Below are positions 1 to 14,455 of a DNA stretch of 64,000 nt, piece by piece. The notes below the pieces were generated by a model. The model did no database searches. It saw nothing but the letters and a program-made list of their open reading frames with translations, and was not told the origin of the DNA. The stretch spans positions 45,185-109,184 of the forward strand of contig JAPPFL010000006.1 in the NCBI GenBank assembly GCA_028823855.1. Direction: 5' to 3'. Position numbers and translations under genes: made by a program. Every line of letters starts with the position of its first letter. Position 1 is the stretch's first letter. The DNA is from Albidovulum sp. GTDB lineage: Bacteria; Pseudomonadota; Alphaproteobacteria; Rhodobacterales; Rhodobacteraceae.

Positions 1-9
1 GTTTATCAT
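1..9 (-). CDS. First codons of the gene after tuf, possibly rpsJ (cut by window edge)
   Basis: Only three codons (ATG ATA AAC, read leftwards) are visible. A purine-rich GGGAAGGG lies 4 bases before the ATG and could be its ribosome binding site. In many alphaproteobacteria the gene after tuf is rpsJ (ribosomal protein S10), and the 64-base gap after tuf fits that order. The identity is inferred from position only. Confidence 0.3.
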
Positions 10-73
10 GTCGCCCTTCCCGAATTCCGGCTTTCGCGGACGCTCAAGTCGCGCCCGCGCTGCTCGCCTTCCG

Positions 74-1249
74 CTACTCTATGATCTTCGAGACCACGCC
101 CGCCCCGACGGTGCGGCCGCCTTCGCGAATGGCGAATCGAAGCTTCTCTTCCATCGCGATCGGCGAAATGAGCTCGACCTGGAACGAGACATTGTCGCCG
201 GGCATCACGAGTTCGATATCCTCCGGCAAGGTCACCGAGCCCGTCACGTCGGTCGTGCGGAAATAAAATTGCGGGCGGTAGTCCGACTGGAACGGCGTGT
301 GGCGTCCGCCCTCGTTCTTGGTCAGGATATAGGCCTCGGCCTCGAAAACCGTATGCGGAGTAACCGATCCCGGCTTGCAGAGGACCTGGCCGCGCTCGAC
401 GCCGTTGCGGTCCACGCCGCGAAGGAGCGCGCCGATGTTGTCGCCCGCTTCGCCCCGGTCGAGGAGCTTGCGGAACATTTCCACGCCCGTGCAGGTCGTC
501 TTGTGGGTGTCGCGGATTCCTACGATTTCGACTTCGTCGCCCACGGTAATGACGCCGCGCTCGACGCGTCCGGTTACGACCGTGCCGCGCCCGGAAATGG
601 AAAAGACGTCTTCGATCGGCATCAGGAACGGCTGGTCGATCGGTCGCTCCGGCGTCGGAATGTGGCCGTCCACGGCTTCCATCAGAGCGTCGACGCTGCT
701 CTTGCCGATCTGTTCGTCCTTGCCGTCCAGAGCGGCAAGCGCCGAACCGCTGACAACCGGGATATCGTCTCCCGGAAAGTCGTAGTCCGACAGCAATTCG
801 CGAACTTCCATTTCGACCAGTTCGAGCAATTCCTCGTCGTCGACCTGGTCAACCTTGTTCAAATAGACCACGAGCGCGGGAACGCCGACCTGGCGGGCTA
901 GCAGGATATGCTCGCGCGTCTGCGGCATCGGGCCGTCGGCGGCGCTAACCACAAGGATGGCGCCATCCATCTGGGCGGCGCCGGTGATCATGTTCTTTAC
1001 GTAGTCGGCGTGCCCCGGGCAGTCGACATGGGCATAGTGGCGCTGTTCGGTTTCGTATTCGACATGCGCCGTCGAAATCGTGATTCCGCGCGCTTTCTCT
1101 TCCGGAGCCGCGTCGATGCTGTCGTAGGCTTGGAATTCGCCGTAATATTTCGTTATCGCCGCCGTTAGCGTGGTCTTGCCGTGGTCGACGTGGCCGATCG
1201 TTCCCACGTTGACGTGCGGTTTATTTCGTACGAACTTTTCCTTGGCCAT
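74..1249 (-). CDS. tuf: Elongation factor Tu
   Basis: EF-Tu is the GTPase that delivers aminoacyl-tRNA to the ribosomal A site. The 391-residue product is full length. It shows GHVDHGKT (19-26), the switch sequence RGITI (about 54-58), DCPGH (76-80) and NKVD (131-134), then the two beta-barrel domains ending in [10 protein letters not shown]. An AGGGAA motif lies about 8 bases before the ATG. It is the last complete gene of the rpsL-rpsG-fusA-tuf series and is separated from fusA by 48 bases. A second tuf copy elsewhere in the genome is common and cannot be excluded. Confidence 0.98.
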   Translation of the reverse strand: MAKEKFVRNKPHVNVGTIGHVDHGKTTLTAAITKYYGEFQAYDSIDAAPEEKARGITISTAHVEYETEQRHYAHVDCPGHADYVKNMITGAAQMDGAILVVSAADGPMPQTREHILLARQVGVPALVVYLNKVDQVDDEELLELVEMEVRELLSDYDFPGDDIPVVSGSALAALDGKDEQIGKSSVDALMEAVDGHIPTPERPIDQPFLMPIEDVFSISGRGTVVTGRVERGVITVGDEVEIVGIRDTHKTTCTGVEMFRKLLDRGEAGDNIGALLRGVDRNGVERGQVLCKPGSVTPHTVFEAEAYILTKNEGGRHTPFQSDYRPQFYFRTTDVTGSVTLPEDIELVMPGDNVSFQVELISPIAMEEKLRFAIREGGRTVGAGVVSKIIE

Positions 1250-1297
1250 CTTTCAATTCCCTTTTTTGACCATGCGCGCCGCAGCCGCTGCGCGGCC

Positions 1298-3418
<2,121 letters not shown>

Positions 3419-3442
3419 TGTCCTGATCCCGATGCCTGCGAT

Positions 3443-3913
3443 TTACCAGCGGTAGTGGCTGAAGGCCTTGTTGGCTTCGGCCATCTTGTGGGTGTCTTCC
3501 CGGCGCTTGACCGCCGCGCCGCGCGACGCGACCGCGTCCATGAGCTCTCCGGCGAGCTTTTCCTCCATCGTGTGCTCGCCGCGATTGCGCGCGGCGGCGA
3601 TAAGCCAGCGAATCGCGAGGGCGTCCCGCCTTTCGGACCGGACTTCAACGGGGATCTGGTACGTGGTTCCCCCGACCCGGCGAGAGCGCACTTCAATGAC
3701 CGGCTTCACGTTGGCCAGCGCCTCGTGGAATACGTCGACGGGCTCTCGTCGGAGCCTTTGTTCGACGCGCTCTAGCGACCGGTAGACGATTCGCTCCGCG
3801 ACCGCCTTTTTCCCGTCCTTCATCAAGTTGTTCATAAACTTCGTAAGCATCCTGTCGCCGAATTTGGCATCCGGCAGGACTTCGCGTTTTTCGGCGCGGT
3901 GGCGTCGAGACAT
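3443..3913 (-). CDS. rpsG: 30S ribosomal protein S7
   Basis: S7 nucleates assembly of the 30S head by binding 16S rRNA. The 156-residue product begins [10 protein letters not shown] and contains the conserved [11 protein letters not shown] and [11 protein letters not shown] segments, ending with the basic [12 protein letters not shown] tail. Length and motifs are typical. The ATG follows a run of G residues that can serve as ribosome binding site. It lies 12 bases after rpsL and 24 bases before fusA, so it is part of the str operon. Confidence 0.98.
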   Translation of the reverse strand: MSRRHRAEKREVLPDAKFGDRMLTKFMNNLMKDGKKAVAERIVYRSLERVEQRLRREPVDVFHEALANVKPVIEVRSRRVGGTTYQIPVEVRSERRDALAIRWLIAAARNRGEHTMEEKLAGELMDAVASRGAAVKRREDTHKMAEANKAFSHYRW

Positions 3914-3925
3914 CGATTCGGCCCC

Positions 3926-4297
3926 CTATTTCGGGCGCTTCGCGCCGTATTTGGAACGGCGCTGGCGGCGGTCCTTCACGCCCTGGGTGTCCAGAACGCC
4001 GCGCAGGATGTGGTAGCGCACGCCCGGCAAATCCTTGACTCTGCCGCCTCGAATCAAAACCGACGAATGCTCCTGAAGATTGTGGGATTCTCCCGGAATA
4101 TAGGAGATAACCTCGAAGCCGGCGGTCAGGCGAACCTTGGCGACTTTCCGCATCGCGGAATTGGGCTTTTTCGGCGTCGTCGTATACACTCGCGTGCAGA
4201 CCCCGCGCTTCTGCGGGCATCCCTGCAGGTGAATGGATTTCGTTCTCTTCACTTTTGGCTGCCGCGGCTTGCGGATCAGCTGCTGGATCGTTGGCAT
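3926..4297 (-). CDS. rpsL: 30S ribosomal protein S12
   Basis: S12 sits in the decoding centre of the 30S subunit. The 123-residue product contains [20 protein letters not shown] and [13 protein letters not shown]. Lys43 and Lys88, the positions at which streptomycin resistance mutations occur, are both wild type, so the sequence predicts an unmodified drug site. A perfect AAAGGAGG ribosome binding site lies about 10 bases before the ATG. It is the first gene of the str operon and follows a promoter at 4490-4519. Confidence 0.98.
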   Translation of the reverse strand: MPTIQQLIRKPRQPKVKRTKSIHLQGCPQKRGVCTRVYTTTPKKPNSAMRKVAKVRLTAGFEVISYIPGESHNLQEHSSVLIRGGRVKDLPGVRYHILRGVLDTQGVKDRRQRRSKYGAKRPK

Positions 4298-4489
4298 GCG
4301 GTCGACCGCCTCCTTTCACATTGCGCCTCCGGCAACCGGAGAAAACACGACTTCGCGGCGCATCGGGATCCGGTCCTGATCCGGTGCGCATTTGGCTCAT
4401 AGGATCGCGGCGCTTCCGCCGGGATCGTGATTGAAAAAATTCCGTCTTTCTTCGCCGCCGGGCGAAAACCCGCCGAGCAAGTGGGTGGG

Positions 4490-4519
4490 CGTATATGCGC
4501 GATTCGCCCGTCCTGTCAA
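4490..4519 (-). promoter_or_regulatory. Predicted sigma-70 promoter of the str operon
   Basis: On the minus strand a perfect TTGACA (4519-4514) is followed after 18 bases by TATACG (4495-4490), which matches 4 of 6 positions of the -10 consensus. Transcription would start near 4483 and leave a leader of about 185 bases before rpsL. This is the best promoter-like match noticed in the first 16 kb. Confidence 0.6.
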
Positions 4520-4565
4520 CAGGAAATAATCACAATTTTCTCGTCCTCCGCGTCCTTTTCCGCAC

Positions 4566-4585
4566 TTGCGCCCCAATCGGCGCAA
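4566..4585 (-). terminator. Hairpin directly after rpoC, weak terminator candidate
   Basis: A perfect 7-bp stem (TTGCGCC / GGCGCAA) with a 6-base loop starts one base after the rpoC stop codon. No T-run follows it on the minus strand, so it may act as an mRNA 3-prime stabiliser or a weak or factor-assisted terminator rather than a classical intrinsic one. Confidence 0.35.
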
Positions 4586-4586
4586 A

Positions 4587-7500
4587 TCAGCTCTCGGCAG
4601 CCTCGAAACTTTCGGCGGAGCCTTCGGCCGCATCGCCGAAACCTGCAAAGTGGACCGGCAGCGCCGCCTGCGCGGATTCGCGCTCTTCAATGATCGCCTT
4701 GTCGCGCTCGGCGGCGATTCTCCTGATTTCGGTCGTCGCGCTGCCGCTGCCCGCGGGAATCAGCCGCCCGACGATAACGTTTTCCTTGAGCCCCGCGAGC
4801 GTATCGCGCTTGCCTTGAATCGCGGCTTCCGTAAGCACGCGCGTCGTTTCCTGGAACGATGCCGCGGATATAAAGGAACGAGTCTGCAGCGCGGCCTTGG
4901 TAATGCCGAGCAAAACCGGTCCTCCCCTCGCGGGTTCCCGGCCGTCCGCATCGGCTTTCGCGTTGATCTCGTCGAACTCAAGCTTGTCGACCTGCTCTCC
5001 CTTGAGAAGGGTTGTCTGCCCGGGATGGGTCACCTCCCACTTCTGCAGCATCTGCCTCACGATGACTTCGATGTGCTTGTCGTTGATTTTGACGCCCTGC
5101 AGGCGATAGACATCCTGAACCTCGTTGATCAGGTATTCCGCCAGCGCTTCCACGCCTAGTATCCGCAGTATGTCCTGCGGCGCGGGATTGCCGTCAACAA
5201 GGTAGTCGCCGGTGCGTACGAAATCCCCTTCCTGCACCGGAATATGCTTGCCCTTGGGAACCATGTAGTCGACCGGCGCGTCGTCGCTGCCCTCCAGCGG
5301 CTCCACCGTGATCCGCAGCTTGTTCTTGTAATTGCCCCGGAAACTGACCCGGCCGTCGATTTCCGAGATTATGGCATGGTCCTTGGGGCGCCGCGCCTCG
5401 AAAAGCTCGGCCACGCGCGGCAGGCCGCCTGTAATGTCCTTGGTCTTCGCGCCTTCCCGGGGGATTCGCGCGATCACGTCCCCCGCCGCGACGGATTCGC
5501 CGTCGTCCACCGAGAGAATGGCTCCCACGGACATCGAGTAGCTCGCAGGATTTCCGTTGTCGAGCAGGACCGTTGCGTCTTTCCTATCGACGATTCGTAT
5601 CTCCGGCTTCATGTCGCTCGTCTTTTTGGTGGAATGCCAGTCGATCACGATTTTCTGCGCCATTCCGGTCGCTTCGTCCATTTCTTCGCGTATCGAAATC
5701 GGAGCGACAAGGTCGCTGAACCGGGCCGTGCCTCCCTTTTCCGCGATGATCGGAAGGGTATAGGGATCCCATTCGAAAAGCTTGTCGCCCCGTGAAACCG
5801 ACTGATTCTCCGCGACGAGAATTCGCGCGCCGTAGGAGAGCCTGTGAGCGGCTAGCTCGCGGCCGCCGTCGCCGAGTACCAGAAGCTCCATGTTGCGTCC
5901 GATCGCGGTCAGCACGCCGCTCGTATTGGTTAGCGTATTCTTGTTCCTGAACGCGACCACGCCATCGTGGCTGGCTTCGACAAACGACTGCTGCGCCGCT
6001 TCCGCGATGCCGCCGATATGGAATGTCCGCATCGTAAGCTGCGTGCCGGGCTCGCCGATCGACTGCGCCGCGATGATCCCTACCGCTTCGCCGATGTTGA
6101 CGGGCGTGCCGCGCGCGAGATCGCGGCCGTAGCACGCGGCGCATACGCCGTCGTCCGATTCGCAAGTCAGCGGAGAGCGAATTCTGGCTTGCAGAACGCC
6201 CATTCTTTCGATCGCTTCGGCATCGTTTTCGTCGATCAAGGCGCCCCGTTCGGCGATAACCGCGCCGCTTGCGGGATCGAGCACGTCTTCCGCGAGCACT
6301 CTTCCAAGTATCCTTTCGCCGATCGAAGACACGGTCTCGGAATCGCTGCCCGCGGACTGGACCGCGATTGACTTGTCGGTTCCGCAGTCCTCGGTCTTGA
6401 CGATGCAATCCTGGGCAACATCCACGAGTCGCCTTGTCAGGTATCCCGAATTAGCTGTTTTGAGAGCGGTGTCGGCCAACCCCTTGCGAGCTCCGTGCGT
6501 CGAATTGAAATACTCGAGTACCGTCAACCCCTCCTTGAAGTTGGAAATAATTGGCGTTTCGATAATCTCGCCAGACGGCTTCGCCATGAGTCCGCGCATG
6601 CCCGCAAGCTGCTTCATCTGCGCAGGAGAGCCGCGCGCTCCGGAATGCGACATCATGTAGACCGAGTTGGGCTCGCTCTCGCGGCCTTCGCCGTCGCGGC
6701 GCACGGCGGAGATTTCCTCCATCATCGCGTCCGCGACCTTGTCGGAGCACTTGGACCAGGCGTCGACGACCTTGTTGTACTTCTCGCCCTGCGTAATCAG
6801 CCCGTCCATGTAGTTGCGCTCGAATTCCGTTACCTGGCTGCGGGTGTCGTCCACGATGGACCACTTCACTTCCGGAACCACCATGTCGTCCTTGCCGAAG
6901 GAGATACCGGCCTTGAACGCCTCGCGGAATCCCATCGCCATGATTTGGTCGCAGAAAATGATCGACTCTTTCTGCCCGCAGTAGCGGTAGACCGTGTCGA
7001 TAACCTCCTGAACCTCGCGCTTGCGAAGAAGGCGATTCACGAGTTCAAACGGCGCCTTGGCGTTCAGGGGCAGCAGCGATCCGAGGAGCACGCGCCCGGG
7101 CGTCGTGTCGAATATTCGCTCCCTTTCGTCGCCGATCTCGCTGATGGTCTTTATTCGAGCCTTGATCTTGGCGTGCAAATGAACCGCGTTGACCGCCAGG
7201 GCGTGCTCGACCTCCGCGGAACATCCGAACAGCATGCCCTCGCCCTTCATGCCGTCGCGTTCCATCGTGATATAGTATAGGCCGAGGATCATGTCCTGCG
7301 ACGGCACGATGATAGGCGTGCCGTTCGCCGGCGACAATACGTTGTTAGTCGACATCATTAGTACGCGAGCTTCAAGCTGGGCCTCTAGCGACAACGGAAC
7401 ATGAACCGCCATCTGGTCGCCGTCGAAATCGGCGTTGAAGGCGGAGCAGACGAGCGGGTGAAGCTGAATGGCCTTGCCTTCGATCAAAAGCGGTTCGAAC

Positions 7501-8819
7501 GCCTGGATTCCCAGGCGATGAAGAGTCGGAGCGCGATTGAGAAGCACCGGATGCTCGCGAATAACCTCGTCGAGAATATCCCAGACCTCCTTGTCTTCGC
7601 TTTCGACGAGTTTCTTGGCCTGCTTCACGGTCGAAGACTTGCCGCGCTGTTCCAGGCGGGAGTAAATAAAGGGCTTAAAGAGCTCCAGGGCCATCTTCTT
7701 CGGCAGGCCGCACTGGTGCAGCTTCAGTTCCGGGCCGGTAACGATCACGGAGCGACCGGAAAAATCAACGCGTTTACCGAGCAGGTTCTGCCTGAAGCGG
7801 CCCTGCTTGCCCTTGAGCATGTCCGTCAGCGACTTTAGAGGCCGCTTGTTGGTTCCCGTGATCGTGCGCCCGCGGCGGCCATTGTCGAACAGCGCGTCGA
7901 CCGATTCCTGAAGCATCCGCTTTTCGTTGCGGACGATGATGTCCGGCGCCCTCAGCTCAATCAGCCGCTTCAGGCGGTTGTTGCGGTTGATGACGCGCCG
8001 ATAGAGATCGTTGAGGTCGGAGGTCGCGAACCGGCCTCCGTCGAGCGGCACCAGCGGGCGAAGATCCGGCGGAATAACCGGAATGACCGTTAAAATCATC
8101 CATTCCGGGCGGTTGCCGGATTCGATGAAATTCTCGATCAGCTTGAGCCTCTTGGCGATCTTCTTGAGCTTTTGCTCGCTGGTCGTCTGCGAAAGGTCCG
8201 ACCTGAGGAATTCCGCTTCGCTTTCCAGGTCGAGGTCCGCCAGCATGCCTCGGATGGTCTCCGCGCCGATTCCCGCCGAGAATGCGTCGCTGCCGAAGAT
8301 GTCTTGGGCATCGAGGTAGTCTTCCTCGCTGAGCAGCTGGCCGGGCTTCAAATCGGTCAGGCCCGGCTCCACCACCACGTACTTCTCGAAATATAGGATC
8401 TGCGCCAAATCCTTCCGCGTCATGTCGAGCATGATTCCGATGCGGCTAGGAATGGAGTTGAAAAACCAGGTATGCGCGACGGGAGCCGCCAGCTGGATAT
8501 GGCCCATGCGCTCGCGCCGGACCTTTTGCAGCGTCACTTCGACGCCGCATTTCTCGCACGTAACGCCCCGAAACTTCATGCGCTTGTACTTGCCGCAGAG
8601 GCATTCGTAGTCCTTGATCGGCCCAAGGATCCTCGCGCAGAACAGACCGTCCCTTTCCGGCTTGAAAGTGCGGTAGTTGATCGTTTCAGGCTTCTTGATC
8701 TCGCCATAGGACCAGGAGAGGATTTTCTCCGGCGAAGCCAGGGAAATCCTGATTTCGTCAAAGTCGGTCGGGACGGCGCGTGGGCCGCCGAAATTGAAGT
8801 TTGTTAGTTCGCGATTCAT
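4587..8819 (-). CDS. rpoC: DNA-directed RNA polymerase subunit beta-prime
   Basis: Beta-prime is the catalytic subunit of RNA polymerase, paired with RpoB. From the ATG chosen here the product has 1410 residues. It starts [10 protein letters not shown], has the N-terminal zinc-binding cysteines (CLCGKYKR then CEKCG), the NADFDGDQM loop that holds the catalytic magnesium, a second zinc site ([19 protein letters not shown]), and the trigger-loop region [12 protein letters not shown] three codons upstream is a possible alternative start, but the ATG matches the family N-terminus. It lies 41 bases after rpoB and has no clear Shine-Dalgarno sequence, so it is probably translationally coupled to rpoB. 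Confidence 0.98.
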   Translation of the reverse strand: MNRELTNFNFGGPRAVPTDFDEIRISLASPEKILSWSYGEIKKPETINYRTFKPERDGLFCARILGPIKDYECLCGKYKRMKFRGVTCEKCGVEVTLQKVRRERMGHIQLAAPVAHTWFFNSIPSRIGIMLDMTRKDLAQILYFEKYVVVEPGLTDLKPGQLLSEEDYLDAQDIFGSDAFSAGIGAETIRGMLADLDLESEAEFLRSDLSQTTSEQKLKKIAKRLKLIENFIESGNRPEWMILTVIPVIPPDLRPLVPLDGGRFATSDLNDLYRRVINRNNRLKRLIELRAPDIIVRNEKRMLQESVDALFDNGRRGRTITGTNKRPLKSLTDMLKGKQGRFRQNLLGKRVDFSGRSVIVTGPELKLHQCGLPKKMALELFKPFIYSRLEQRGKSSTVKQAKKLVESEDKEVWDILDEVIREHPVLLNRAPTLHRLGIQAFEPLLIEGKAIQLHPLVCSAFNADFDGDQMAVHVPLSLEAQLEARVLMMSTNNVLSPANGTPIIVPSQDMILGLYYITMERDGMKGEGMLFGCSAEVEHALAVNAVHLHAKIKARIKTISEIGDERERIFDTTPGRVLLGSLLPLNAKAPFELVNRLLRKREVQEVIDTVYRYCGQKESIIFCDQIMAMGFREAFKAGISFGKDDMVVPEVKWSIVDDTRSQVTEFERNYMDGLITQGEKYNKVVDAWSKCSDKVADAMMEEISAVRRDGEGRESEPNSVYMMSHSGARGSPAQMKQLAGMRGLMAKPSGEIIETPIISNFKEGLTVLEYFNSTHGARKGLADTALKTANSGYLTRRLVDVAQDCIVKTEDCGTDKSIAVQSAGSDSETVSSIGERILGRVLAEDVLDPASGAVIAERGALIDENDAEAIERMGVLQARIRSPLTCESDDGVCAACYGRDLARGTPVNIGEAVGIIAAQSIGEPGTQLTMRTFHIGGIAEAAQQSFVEASHDGVVAFRNKNTLTNTSGVLTAIGRNMELLVLGDGGRELAAHRLSYGARILVAENQSVSRGDKLFEWDPYTLPIIAEKGGTARFSDLVAPISIREEMDEATGMAQKIVIDWHSTKKTSDMKPEIRIVDRKDATVLLDNGNPASYSMSVGAILSVDDGESVAAGDVIARIPREGAKTKDITGGLPRVAELFEARRPKDHAIISEIDGRVSFRGNYKNKLRITVEPLEGSDDAPVDYMVPKGKHIPVQEGDFVRTGDYLVDGNPAPQDILRILGVEALAEYLINEVQDVYRLQGVKINDKHIEVIVRQMLQKWEVTHPGQTTLLKGEQVDKLEFDEINAKADADGREPARGGPVLLGITKAALQTRSFISAASFQETTRVLTEAAIQGKRDTLAGLKENVIVGRLIPAGSGSATTEIRRIAAERDKAIIEERESAQAALPVHFAGFGDAAEGSAESFEAAES

Positions 8820-8860
8820 TTCATGCACCGTATGCTGGAGGAAGAAAGGCGCGGTCGCCC

Positions 8861-11800
8861 CTACCTGTCTTCCTTTTGGTGAAGTTCCATGTTCAGGGCC
8901 AAGCCCCTCACTTCCTTTACGAGCACATTGAAGCTTTCCGGAACTCCGGTTTCGAATCTATCCTCGCCCTTGACGATGGCATCGTAGACCTTTGTTCGGC
9001 CGGAAACGTCGTCGGCCTTGACGGTAAGCATTTCTTGCAGCGTATAGGCGGCTCCGTAGGCCTCGAGCGCCCAAACTTCCATTTCGCCGAAGCGCTGCCC
9101 GCCGAATTGCGCCTTGCCGCCGAGAGGCTGCTGGGTAACCAGGCTGTACGGCCCGGTCGACCGAGCGTGGATCTTGTCGTCCACGAGATGGTGGAGCTTG
9201 AGTAGGTACTTCATGCCGACCGTAACCGGACGTGCGAATTTTTCGCCTGTTCTGCCGTCGTAGAGCTCCGATTGGCCCGAACTGTCGAAGCCGGCGCGCG
9301 CCAGGGCATCGTTCACGTCCATCTCTTTAGCCCCGTCGAAAACGGGAGTGGCGATAGGCACGCCCGAGACCACTTTGCGCGCCGCCTCGAGCATGTCGTT
9401 CTCGGACATTCCGTCGATCATTTCCCGGTAGGCCAAGTCGCCATAGGCTCTGCGAAGAGCGTCCCTGATGCGGTCGAGATCGCCCGATTTATCGAACGCC
9501 TCCAGCGCCTCGCCGATCATTTCGCCCAGTCCGCGGGCGGCCCAGCCCATGTGTGTCTCAAGTATCTGGCCCACGTTCATGCGCGAAGGCACGCCGAGCG
9601 GATTAAGCACGACATCGACCGGCGTTCCGTCTTTCAGGAACGGCATGTCTTCGATAGCGACGACCTTTGAAACCACGCCCTTGTTTCCGTGGCGCCCCGC
9701 CATTTTGTCGCCCGGCTGGAGCTTGCGCTTGACCGCGATAAAGACCTTGACCATCTTCATGACGCCCGGCGGCAGATCGTCGCCGCGCCGAACCTTTTCG
9801 GCCTTGTCTTCGAATTTCGCCTTCAAAGACTTCTTCTGCTGCTGAAACTGCACGTGCAGCGCTTCCATGACCGAAGCGTCGCTCTCGTCCTCCAGGGCGA
9901 ACTGCCACCACTGGCCGCGCGACAGCGTGCCCAGCAATTCCCTGGTGATTTCAGTCTTTCCCTTGATTCCCTTCGGGCCCTTGAGGGCCGTCTTGCCCAG
10001 AATCAGGGATTCCACGCGCGCGTAGAAATTCCGCTCCAGGATGGCGAGTTCGTCGCTATGGTCCTGGTTCAGGCGCATGATCTCTTCATATTCGATCTGC
10101 ATGGCGCGCTCGTCCTTGTCGATTCCGTGCCGGTTGAACACCCGCACTTCGACGACCGTTCCGAAATCGCCGGGGGGAAGGCGAAGGGACGAGTCCCGGA
10201 TGTCGGACGCCTTCTCGCCGAAAATTGCGCGAAGCAGCTTTTCCTCCGGCGTCATCGGCGACTCGCCCTTCGGGGTCACCTTGCCGACCAGAATGTCGCC
10301 CGGTCCGACCTCGGCACCGATGTAGACGATGCCGGTCTCGTCGAGATTTCGCAGCGCCTCCTCGCCGACATTCGGAATGTCGCGCGTTATCTCCTCCGGG
10401 CCCAGCTTCGTATCCCGAGCGGCGACCTCATACTCTTCAATATGGACCGAGGAGAATACGTCGTCCTGCGCTATCCTTTCAGAGATCAGGATAGAGTCCT
10501 CGAAGTTGTATCCGTTCCATGGCATGAACGCCACGAGCACGTTGCGCCCCAGCGCCAGTTCGCCAAGATCCGTGGACGGCCCGTCGGCGATCACCTCGCC
10601 TCTCAGGACGGAGTCGCCTTTCTTTATCAGAGGCCTTTGGTTGATGCAGGTGTTCTGGTTCGAACGCTGGAACTTCTGAAGCCGGTAGATGTCGACTCCC
10701 GGGTCGCCCGGCTCGAGCGGCTCCGTTACGCGGACGACGATGCGCATGGCATCGACTTGGTCGACGATTCCGGACCGGCGCGCCATGACGGCGGCTCCCG
10801 AATCCTTGGCGACTACGTCTTCGATTCCTGTTCCGACGAAGGGAGCTTCCGCCCGCAGAAGCGGAACCGCCTGGCGCTGCATGTTCGAACCCATCAAGGC
10901 GCGGTTCGCGTCGTCGTTCTCCAGGAAGGGAATCAGCGATGCCGCGACGGACACCAGCTGCTTCGGCGAAACATCGATAAAGTCGACGGTTTCGCGCGGG
11001 CAGAACATGAACTCTCCGCCTTTGCGCGCCGACACCATTTCGTTTATGAAACGGCCCTCGCTGTCGAGTCGCGCGTTGGCCTGCGCGATCGTATGGCGCA
11101 TTTCCTCGGTCGCGGACAAATAGCTAACGTCGTCGGTTACCTGGCAGTTGACGACTTTCCTGTACGGCGTTTCGATGAAACCGTACTTATTCACCCGCGA
11201 GTAGGTGGCAAGCGAGTTAATCAGGCCGATATTCGGGCCTTCCGGCGTTTCGATCGGGCAAATTCGCCCGTAATGAGTCAAATGGACATCGCGAACTTCG
11301 AATCCGGCGCGCTCGCGCGTGAGTCCGCCGGGCCCTAGAGCCGACAGCCGGCGCTTGTGCGTAACTTCCGCAAGCGGATTTGTCTGATCCATGAACTGCG
11401 ACAGCTGAGACGAGCCGAAGAATTCCTTTACCGCCGCTGCCGCCGGCTTGGCATTGATCAAGTCCTGCGGCATGATTGTGTCGATTTCCACCGACGACAT
11501 GCGTTCGCGAATGGTCCGGTCCATTCGCAGAAGCCCCAGGCGGTAGCAGTTCTCCATTAGTTCGCCGACGGAACGCACACGCCGGTTGCCCAAATGGTCG
11601 ATATCGTCGATTTCGCCCTTTCCGTCGCGAAGGTCCACGAGAGCCTTGACGCAGGCGACTATGTCTTCGTTGCGCAGCGTCCTTTCCGTATCCGGCGCAT
11701 CGAGCGCCAACCGCATGTTCATCTTCACGCGGCCAACCGCCGAAAGATCGTATCGATCGGCGTCCTGGAATTGCTGTTCGAAAAGAATCTCCGACGTTTC

Positions 11801-12994
11801 CTCCGTCGGCGGCTCGCCGGGCCGCAAAATTCTGTATATGTCGAGAAGCGCCGTCTTGCGATCGTAATTCTTGTCGACGGCCATCGTATTGCGAATGTAG
11901 GGCCCGACGTTGACTCCGTCGATGTCAAGCGTGGGAATGCGGTCGACTCCATGGTCCAGCAGCAGCTTGAGCGTACCGCCCTTTAGCTCTTCGGCCTTGA
12001 ATTCCGCCGTGATTTCGTCGCCCGCTTCAACCCAGATTTCGCCGGTCTCTTCGTTAATGATGTCTTTGGCTACGAAGCGTCCAATGATTTGTTCGAACGG
12101 AACTCTTATGTTTTCGATTTCGCCCTTGGTCTGAAGAGACTTCGCCTTGCGCGGCGAAACCTTTTTGCCCAATTCCAGCACGACTTCGCCCGTTGCGGCG
12201 TCTACCACGTCTTCCTTTGGCTTAGTGCCGCTGTATCTTTCCGGAAAGAATTTCGTCGCCCAGGCGATACCGTCGTCCGTCAGAGCAAAGTCCACCGTGT
12301 CGTAGTAGGCGTCCATGATGGCTTCCTGATCCATGCCAAGCGCAAATAGCATCGTCGTGACCGGCAGTTTCCGGCGGCGGTCGATGCGCACATAGACCAG
12401 ATCTTTCGCGTCGAACTCGAAGTCTATCCATGAACCCCTGTAGGGAATGATGCGGCACGTGAACAAAATCTTGCCCGACGAATGCGATTTCCCCTTGTCG
12501 TGGTCGAAGAAGACGCCGGGAGACCGGTGCATCTGCGAGACGATCACGCGCTCGGTGCCGTTAACGATGAACGTGCCGTTATCCGTCATGAGCGGCATGT
12601 CGCCCATGTAAACGTCCTGCTCCTTGCTGTTCTTGAAAGATCGGGCGCCCGTTTCCTCGTCGACATCGTAGATGACGAGGCGAAGCCTTACTTTAAGCGG
12701 CGCAGCATAGGTTATGTCGCGCTGGCGGCATTCCTCGACGTCGAACTTGGGATCCTCCAGCTGATAGGAATCGAATTCGAGAACGGACGTCTCGTTATAG
12801 TCCTTCATCGGAAACACCGACTGGAAAACGCCTTGCAGGCCCTCGCCGTCCCTGTGTTCCTCCCCTTCACCGGATTCGAGGAACAGGTCATAGGAATTCT
12901 TCTGCACTTCGATCAGGTTGGGCAGCTCCAGGACTTCTCTGATCTTCCCGAAATTCCTCCGTATTCTTTTGCGCGAGGAGATAGAATTTTTCAT
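8861..12994 (-). CDS. rpoB: DNA-directed RNA polymerase subunit beta
   Basis: Beta forms the active-site cleft of RNA polymerase with RpoC. The open frame continues upstream, but the ATG at 12994 gives [10 protein letters not shown], the expected kind of N-terminus, and a 1377-residue protein of normal alphaproteobacterial length. The rifampicin-binding region reads [21 protein letters not shown] then LSALGPGG, with wild-type Asp, His and Ser at the classical resistance positions. A weak GGGAAA lies before the start. The 221-base gap after rplL contains a hairpin, as is usual for this attenuated junction. Confidence 0.98.
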   Translation of the reverse strand: MKNSISSRKRIRRNFGKIREVLELPNLIEVQKNSYDLFLESGEGEEHRDGEGLQGVFQSVFPMKDYNETSVLEFDSYQLEDPKFDVEECRQRDITYAAPLKVRLRLVIYDVDEETGARSFKNSKEQDVYMGDMPLMTDNGTFIVNGTERVIVSQMHRSPGVFFDHDKGKSHSSGKILFTCRIIPYRGSWIDFEFDAKDLVYVRIDRRRKLPVTTMLFALGMDQEAIMDAYYDTVDFALTDDGIAWATKFFPERYSGTKPKEDVVDAATGEVVLELGKKVSPRKAKSLQTKGEIENIRVPFEQIIGRFVAKDIINEETGEIWVEAGDEITAEFKAEELKGGTLKLLLDHGVDRIPTLDIDGVNVGPYIRNTMAVDKNYDRKTALLDIYRILRPGEPPTEETSEILFEQQFQDADRYDLSAVGRVKMNMRLALDAPDTERTLRNEDIVACVKALVDLRDGKGEIDDIDHLGNRRVRSVGELMENCYRLGLLRMDRTIRERMSSVEIDTIMPQDLINAKPAAAAVKEFFGSSQLSQFMDQTNPLAEVTHKRRLSALGPGGLTRERAGFEVRDVHLTHYGRICPIETPEGPNIGLINSLATYSRVNKYGFIETPYRKVVNCQVTDDVSYLSATEEMRHTIAQANARLDSEGRFINEMVSARKGGEFMFCPRETVDFIDVSPKQLVSVAASLIPFLENDDANRALMGSNMQRQAVPLLRAEAPFVGTGIEDVVAKDSGAAVMARRSGIVDQVDAMRIVVRVTEPLEPGDPGVDIYRLQKFQRSNQNTCINQRPLIKKGDSVLRGEVIADGPSTDLGELALGRNVLVAFMPWNGYNFEDSILISERIAQDDVFSSVHIEEYEVAARDTKLGPEEITRDIPNVGEEALRNLDETGIVYIGAEVGPGDILVGKVTPKGESPMTPEEKLLRAIFGEKASDIRDSSLRLPPGDFGTVVEVRVFNRHGIDKDERAMQIEYEEIMRLNQDHSDELAILERNFYARVESLILGKTALKGPKGIKGKTEITRELLGTLSRGQWWQFALEDESDASVMEALHVQFQQQKKSLKAKFEDKAEKVRRGDDLPPGVMKMVKVFIAVKRKLQPGDKMAGRHGNKGVVSKVVAIEDMPFLKDGTPVDVVLNPLGVPSRMNVGQILETHMGWAARGLGEMIGEALEAFDKSGDLDRIRDALRRAYGDLAYREMIDGMSENDMLEAARKVVSGVPIATPVFDGAKEMDVNDALARAGFDSSGQSELYDGRTGEKFARPVTVGMKYLLKLHHLVDDKIHARSTGPYSLVTQQPLGGKAQFGGQRFGEMEVWALEAYGAAYTLQEMLTVKADDVSGRTKVYDAIVKGEDRFETGVPESFNVLVKEVRGLALNMELHQKEDR

Positions 12995-13174
12995 TTTCGG
13001 ATGTTTCCCGGTGTATGTGCGCCGTCGGACCTCCGCCGGGCGGCGGGACCGATTGGCTGTCGCGTAGCGACCGGCCCAATTCTTGCGGGCGATGCCACCT
13101 TCCCGCTCCCGGTCCGTTCGCCACGCCTGTCGCAAAGTTCCCGCGTTCGACGAACTCTGTGAAAGGCGCGGGCG

Positions 13175-13198
13175 GCCGAGCCCCGTCCGGAGCTCGGC
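13175..13198 (-). promoter_or_regulatory. Hairpin in the rplL-rpoB spacer, attenuator candidate
   Basis: A 7-bp perfect stem (GCCGAGC / GCTCGGC) with a 10-base loop lies 18 bases after the rplL stop and about 180 bases before rpoB. Partial termination between rplL and rpoB is well known from other bacteria and sets the ratio of ribosomal protein to polymerase. No T-run follows, so the function is an inference from position. Confidence 0.4.
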
Positions 13199-13215
13199 AT
13201 TCGCGTCTGGATTCG

Positions 13216-13599
13216 CTAGGTGAGCTCTACCTCCGCCCCAACCGCTTCCAGCTTTTCCTTTATGTCGTTTGCCTCTTCCTTCGAGACGGCTTCCTTGACG
13301 GCCTTGCCGCCGGCCTCGACTAGTTCCTTCGCATCCTTCAGGCCAAGACCGGTTATGGCGCGAACTTCCTTGATTACGCTTACTTTCTGCTGTCCGAAGG
13401 ATTTCAATACGACATTGAATTCCGTCTGCTCGGCAGCTTCTTCGGCGGCCTGGTCGCCGCCTGCCGGCGCGGCCATCATTACCGCTCCGCCGGCAGCCGG
13501 CTCGATGCCGTACTTATCCTTTAGGATGTCTTTTAGTTCCTGCGCCTCGAGAAGCGTCAATCCGACGATTTCCTCGGCGATTTTATTCAAGTCAGCCAT
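13216..13599 (-). CDS. rplL: 50S ribosomal protein L7/L12
   Basis: L7/L12 forms the multi-copy ribosomal stalk that recruits translation GTPases. The 127-residue acidic product has the N-terminal dimerisation part ([19 protein letters not shown]), an alanine- and glycine-rich hinge (about 36-55), and the C-terminal domain with [10 protein letters not shown] and [15 protein letters not shown]. Length and layout are standard. It is 78 bases downstream of rplJ, the usual partner that anchors the stalk. Confidence 0.98.
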   Translation of the reverse strand: MADLNKIAEEIVGLTLLEAQELKDILKDKYGIEPAAGGAVMMAAPAGGDQAAEEAAEQTEFNVVLKSFGQQKVSVIKEVRAITGLGLKDAKELVEAGGKAVKEAVSKEEANDIKEKLEAVGAEVELT

Positions 13600-13677
13600 G
13601 TTTACGTTCCAGTTCGATTGCTTGTGGTCCAGCGCGACGGGATTCCGTTCTTCGCGCGTCCTCGCAGTTGCTTTGTC

Positions 13678-14193
13678 TCATGCCGCCGCCTTTTCTTCGA
13701 TCGTTTCCAATATGGAAGCCAAGTTCGAAGCAGGCGCGCCGATCGCTCCGGCGACGCTGGATGCCGGCGAAATTATGCATCCAACGAGGCTGGCCAGCAG
13801 TTCTTCGCGCGACGGCATTGCCGCCACCGCCTTGACTGCCGCAGAATCAAGAACCTTTCCGCTCATCGCTCCGCCAAGAACCACTAGCTTGCGGTTTTTC
13901 CTGGCGTAGGCATCAACGACCTTGGCAGCGCATACCGGATCCTCCGAGTACGCTAGCACGGTCATGCCGTTCAACAAATTCGACATGCCTTCGCAGTTCG
14001 AATCCTTGAGCGCGATTTTTGCGAGCCTGTTCTTGGCGACGCGAACGAAACCCCCGGCATCTCGCATGCTTTTCCGGAAGTCCTGCATCTCCGCAACCGT
14101 GAGGCCGGCGTAGTGCGCAACTACGACGACGCCAGAGCTCTCGAAGATCTGGCCGAGCTCCTCGACCACCTTTTCTTTCCCGGCTCTATCCAC
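13678..14193 (-). CDS. rplJ: 50S ribosomal protein L10
   Basis: L10 anchors L7/L12 dimers to the 50S stalk base and represses its own operon. The 171-residue product has the expected [15 protein letters not shown] and [11 protein letters not shown] segments and an alanine-rich C-terminal helix for L12 binding. The start is GTG (14193), supported by GGAG 7 bases upstream. It follows a 262-base leader rich in inverted repeats. Confidence 0.97.
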   Translation of the reverse strand: MDRAGKEKVVEELGQIFESSGVVVVAHYAGLTVAEMQDFRKSMRDAGGFVRVAKNRLAKIALKDSNCEGMSNLLNGMTVLAYSEDPVCAAKVVDAYARKNRKLVVLGGAMSGKVLDSAAVKAVAAMPSREELLASLVGCIISPASSVAGAIGAPASNLASILETIEEKAAA

Positions 14194-14455
14194 AGTCTTG
14201 CTCCAGTTTATGGAAGGGTCGCCCCCTCCGGTTCAGTTGCGCCGGCGTAGTGCCGGCCTTGGGTCCGCGACTCCGGGTTCCGATTAAACCGCTCGGAAGC
14301 GCAGCTCCCGCGTGATCACTTCGTTTCCCGTCTCAGGCAGGAATTACGAATCCGGGCCAAGGCCCGTTTTCACCCACCGTCTCGGACAGAACGGCGGAAC
14401 CAAAAGGCGCCGCCGCATTCCCCGCCCCGTCGTCGGAGCGGCGAATTCCTTTCCG
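14194..14455 (-). promoter_or_regulatory. rplJL leader, probable L10 autoregulatory region
   Basis: The 262 bases between rplA and rplJ contain no gene. They include an inverted repeat (GCCGGC at 14241-14246 and 14252-14257, 5-base loop) about 50-65 bases before the rplJ start. A structured L10 leader that binds L10 and L12 is known at this position in many bacteria. The covariation model match was not tested here. Confidence 0.4.

Noticed and set aside
9689..11338. Long plus-strand open frame (549 codons) opposite rpoB
   Set aside because: It is antisense to the conserved rpoB sequence and shows no family resemblance. Open antisense frames are expected opposite GC-rich genes.
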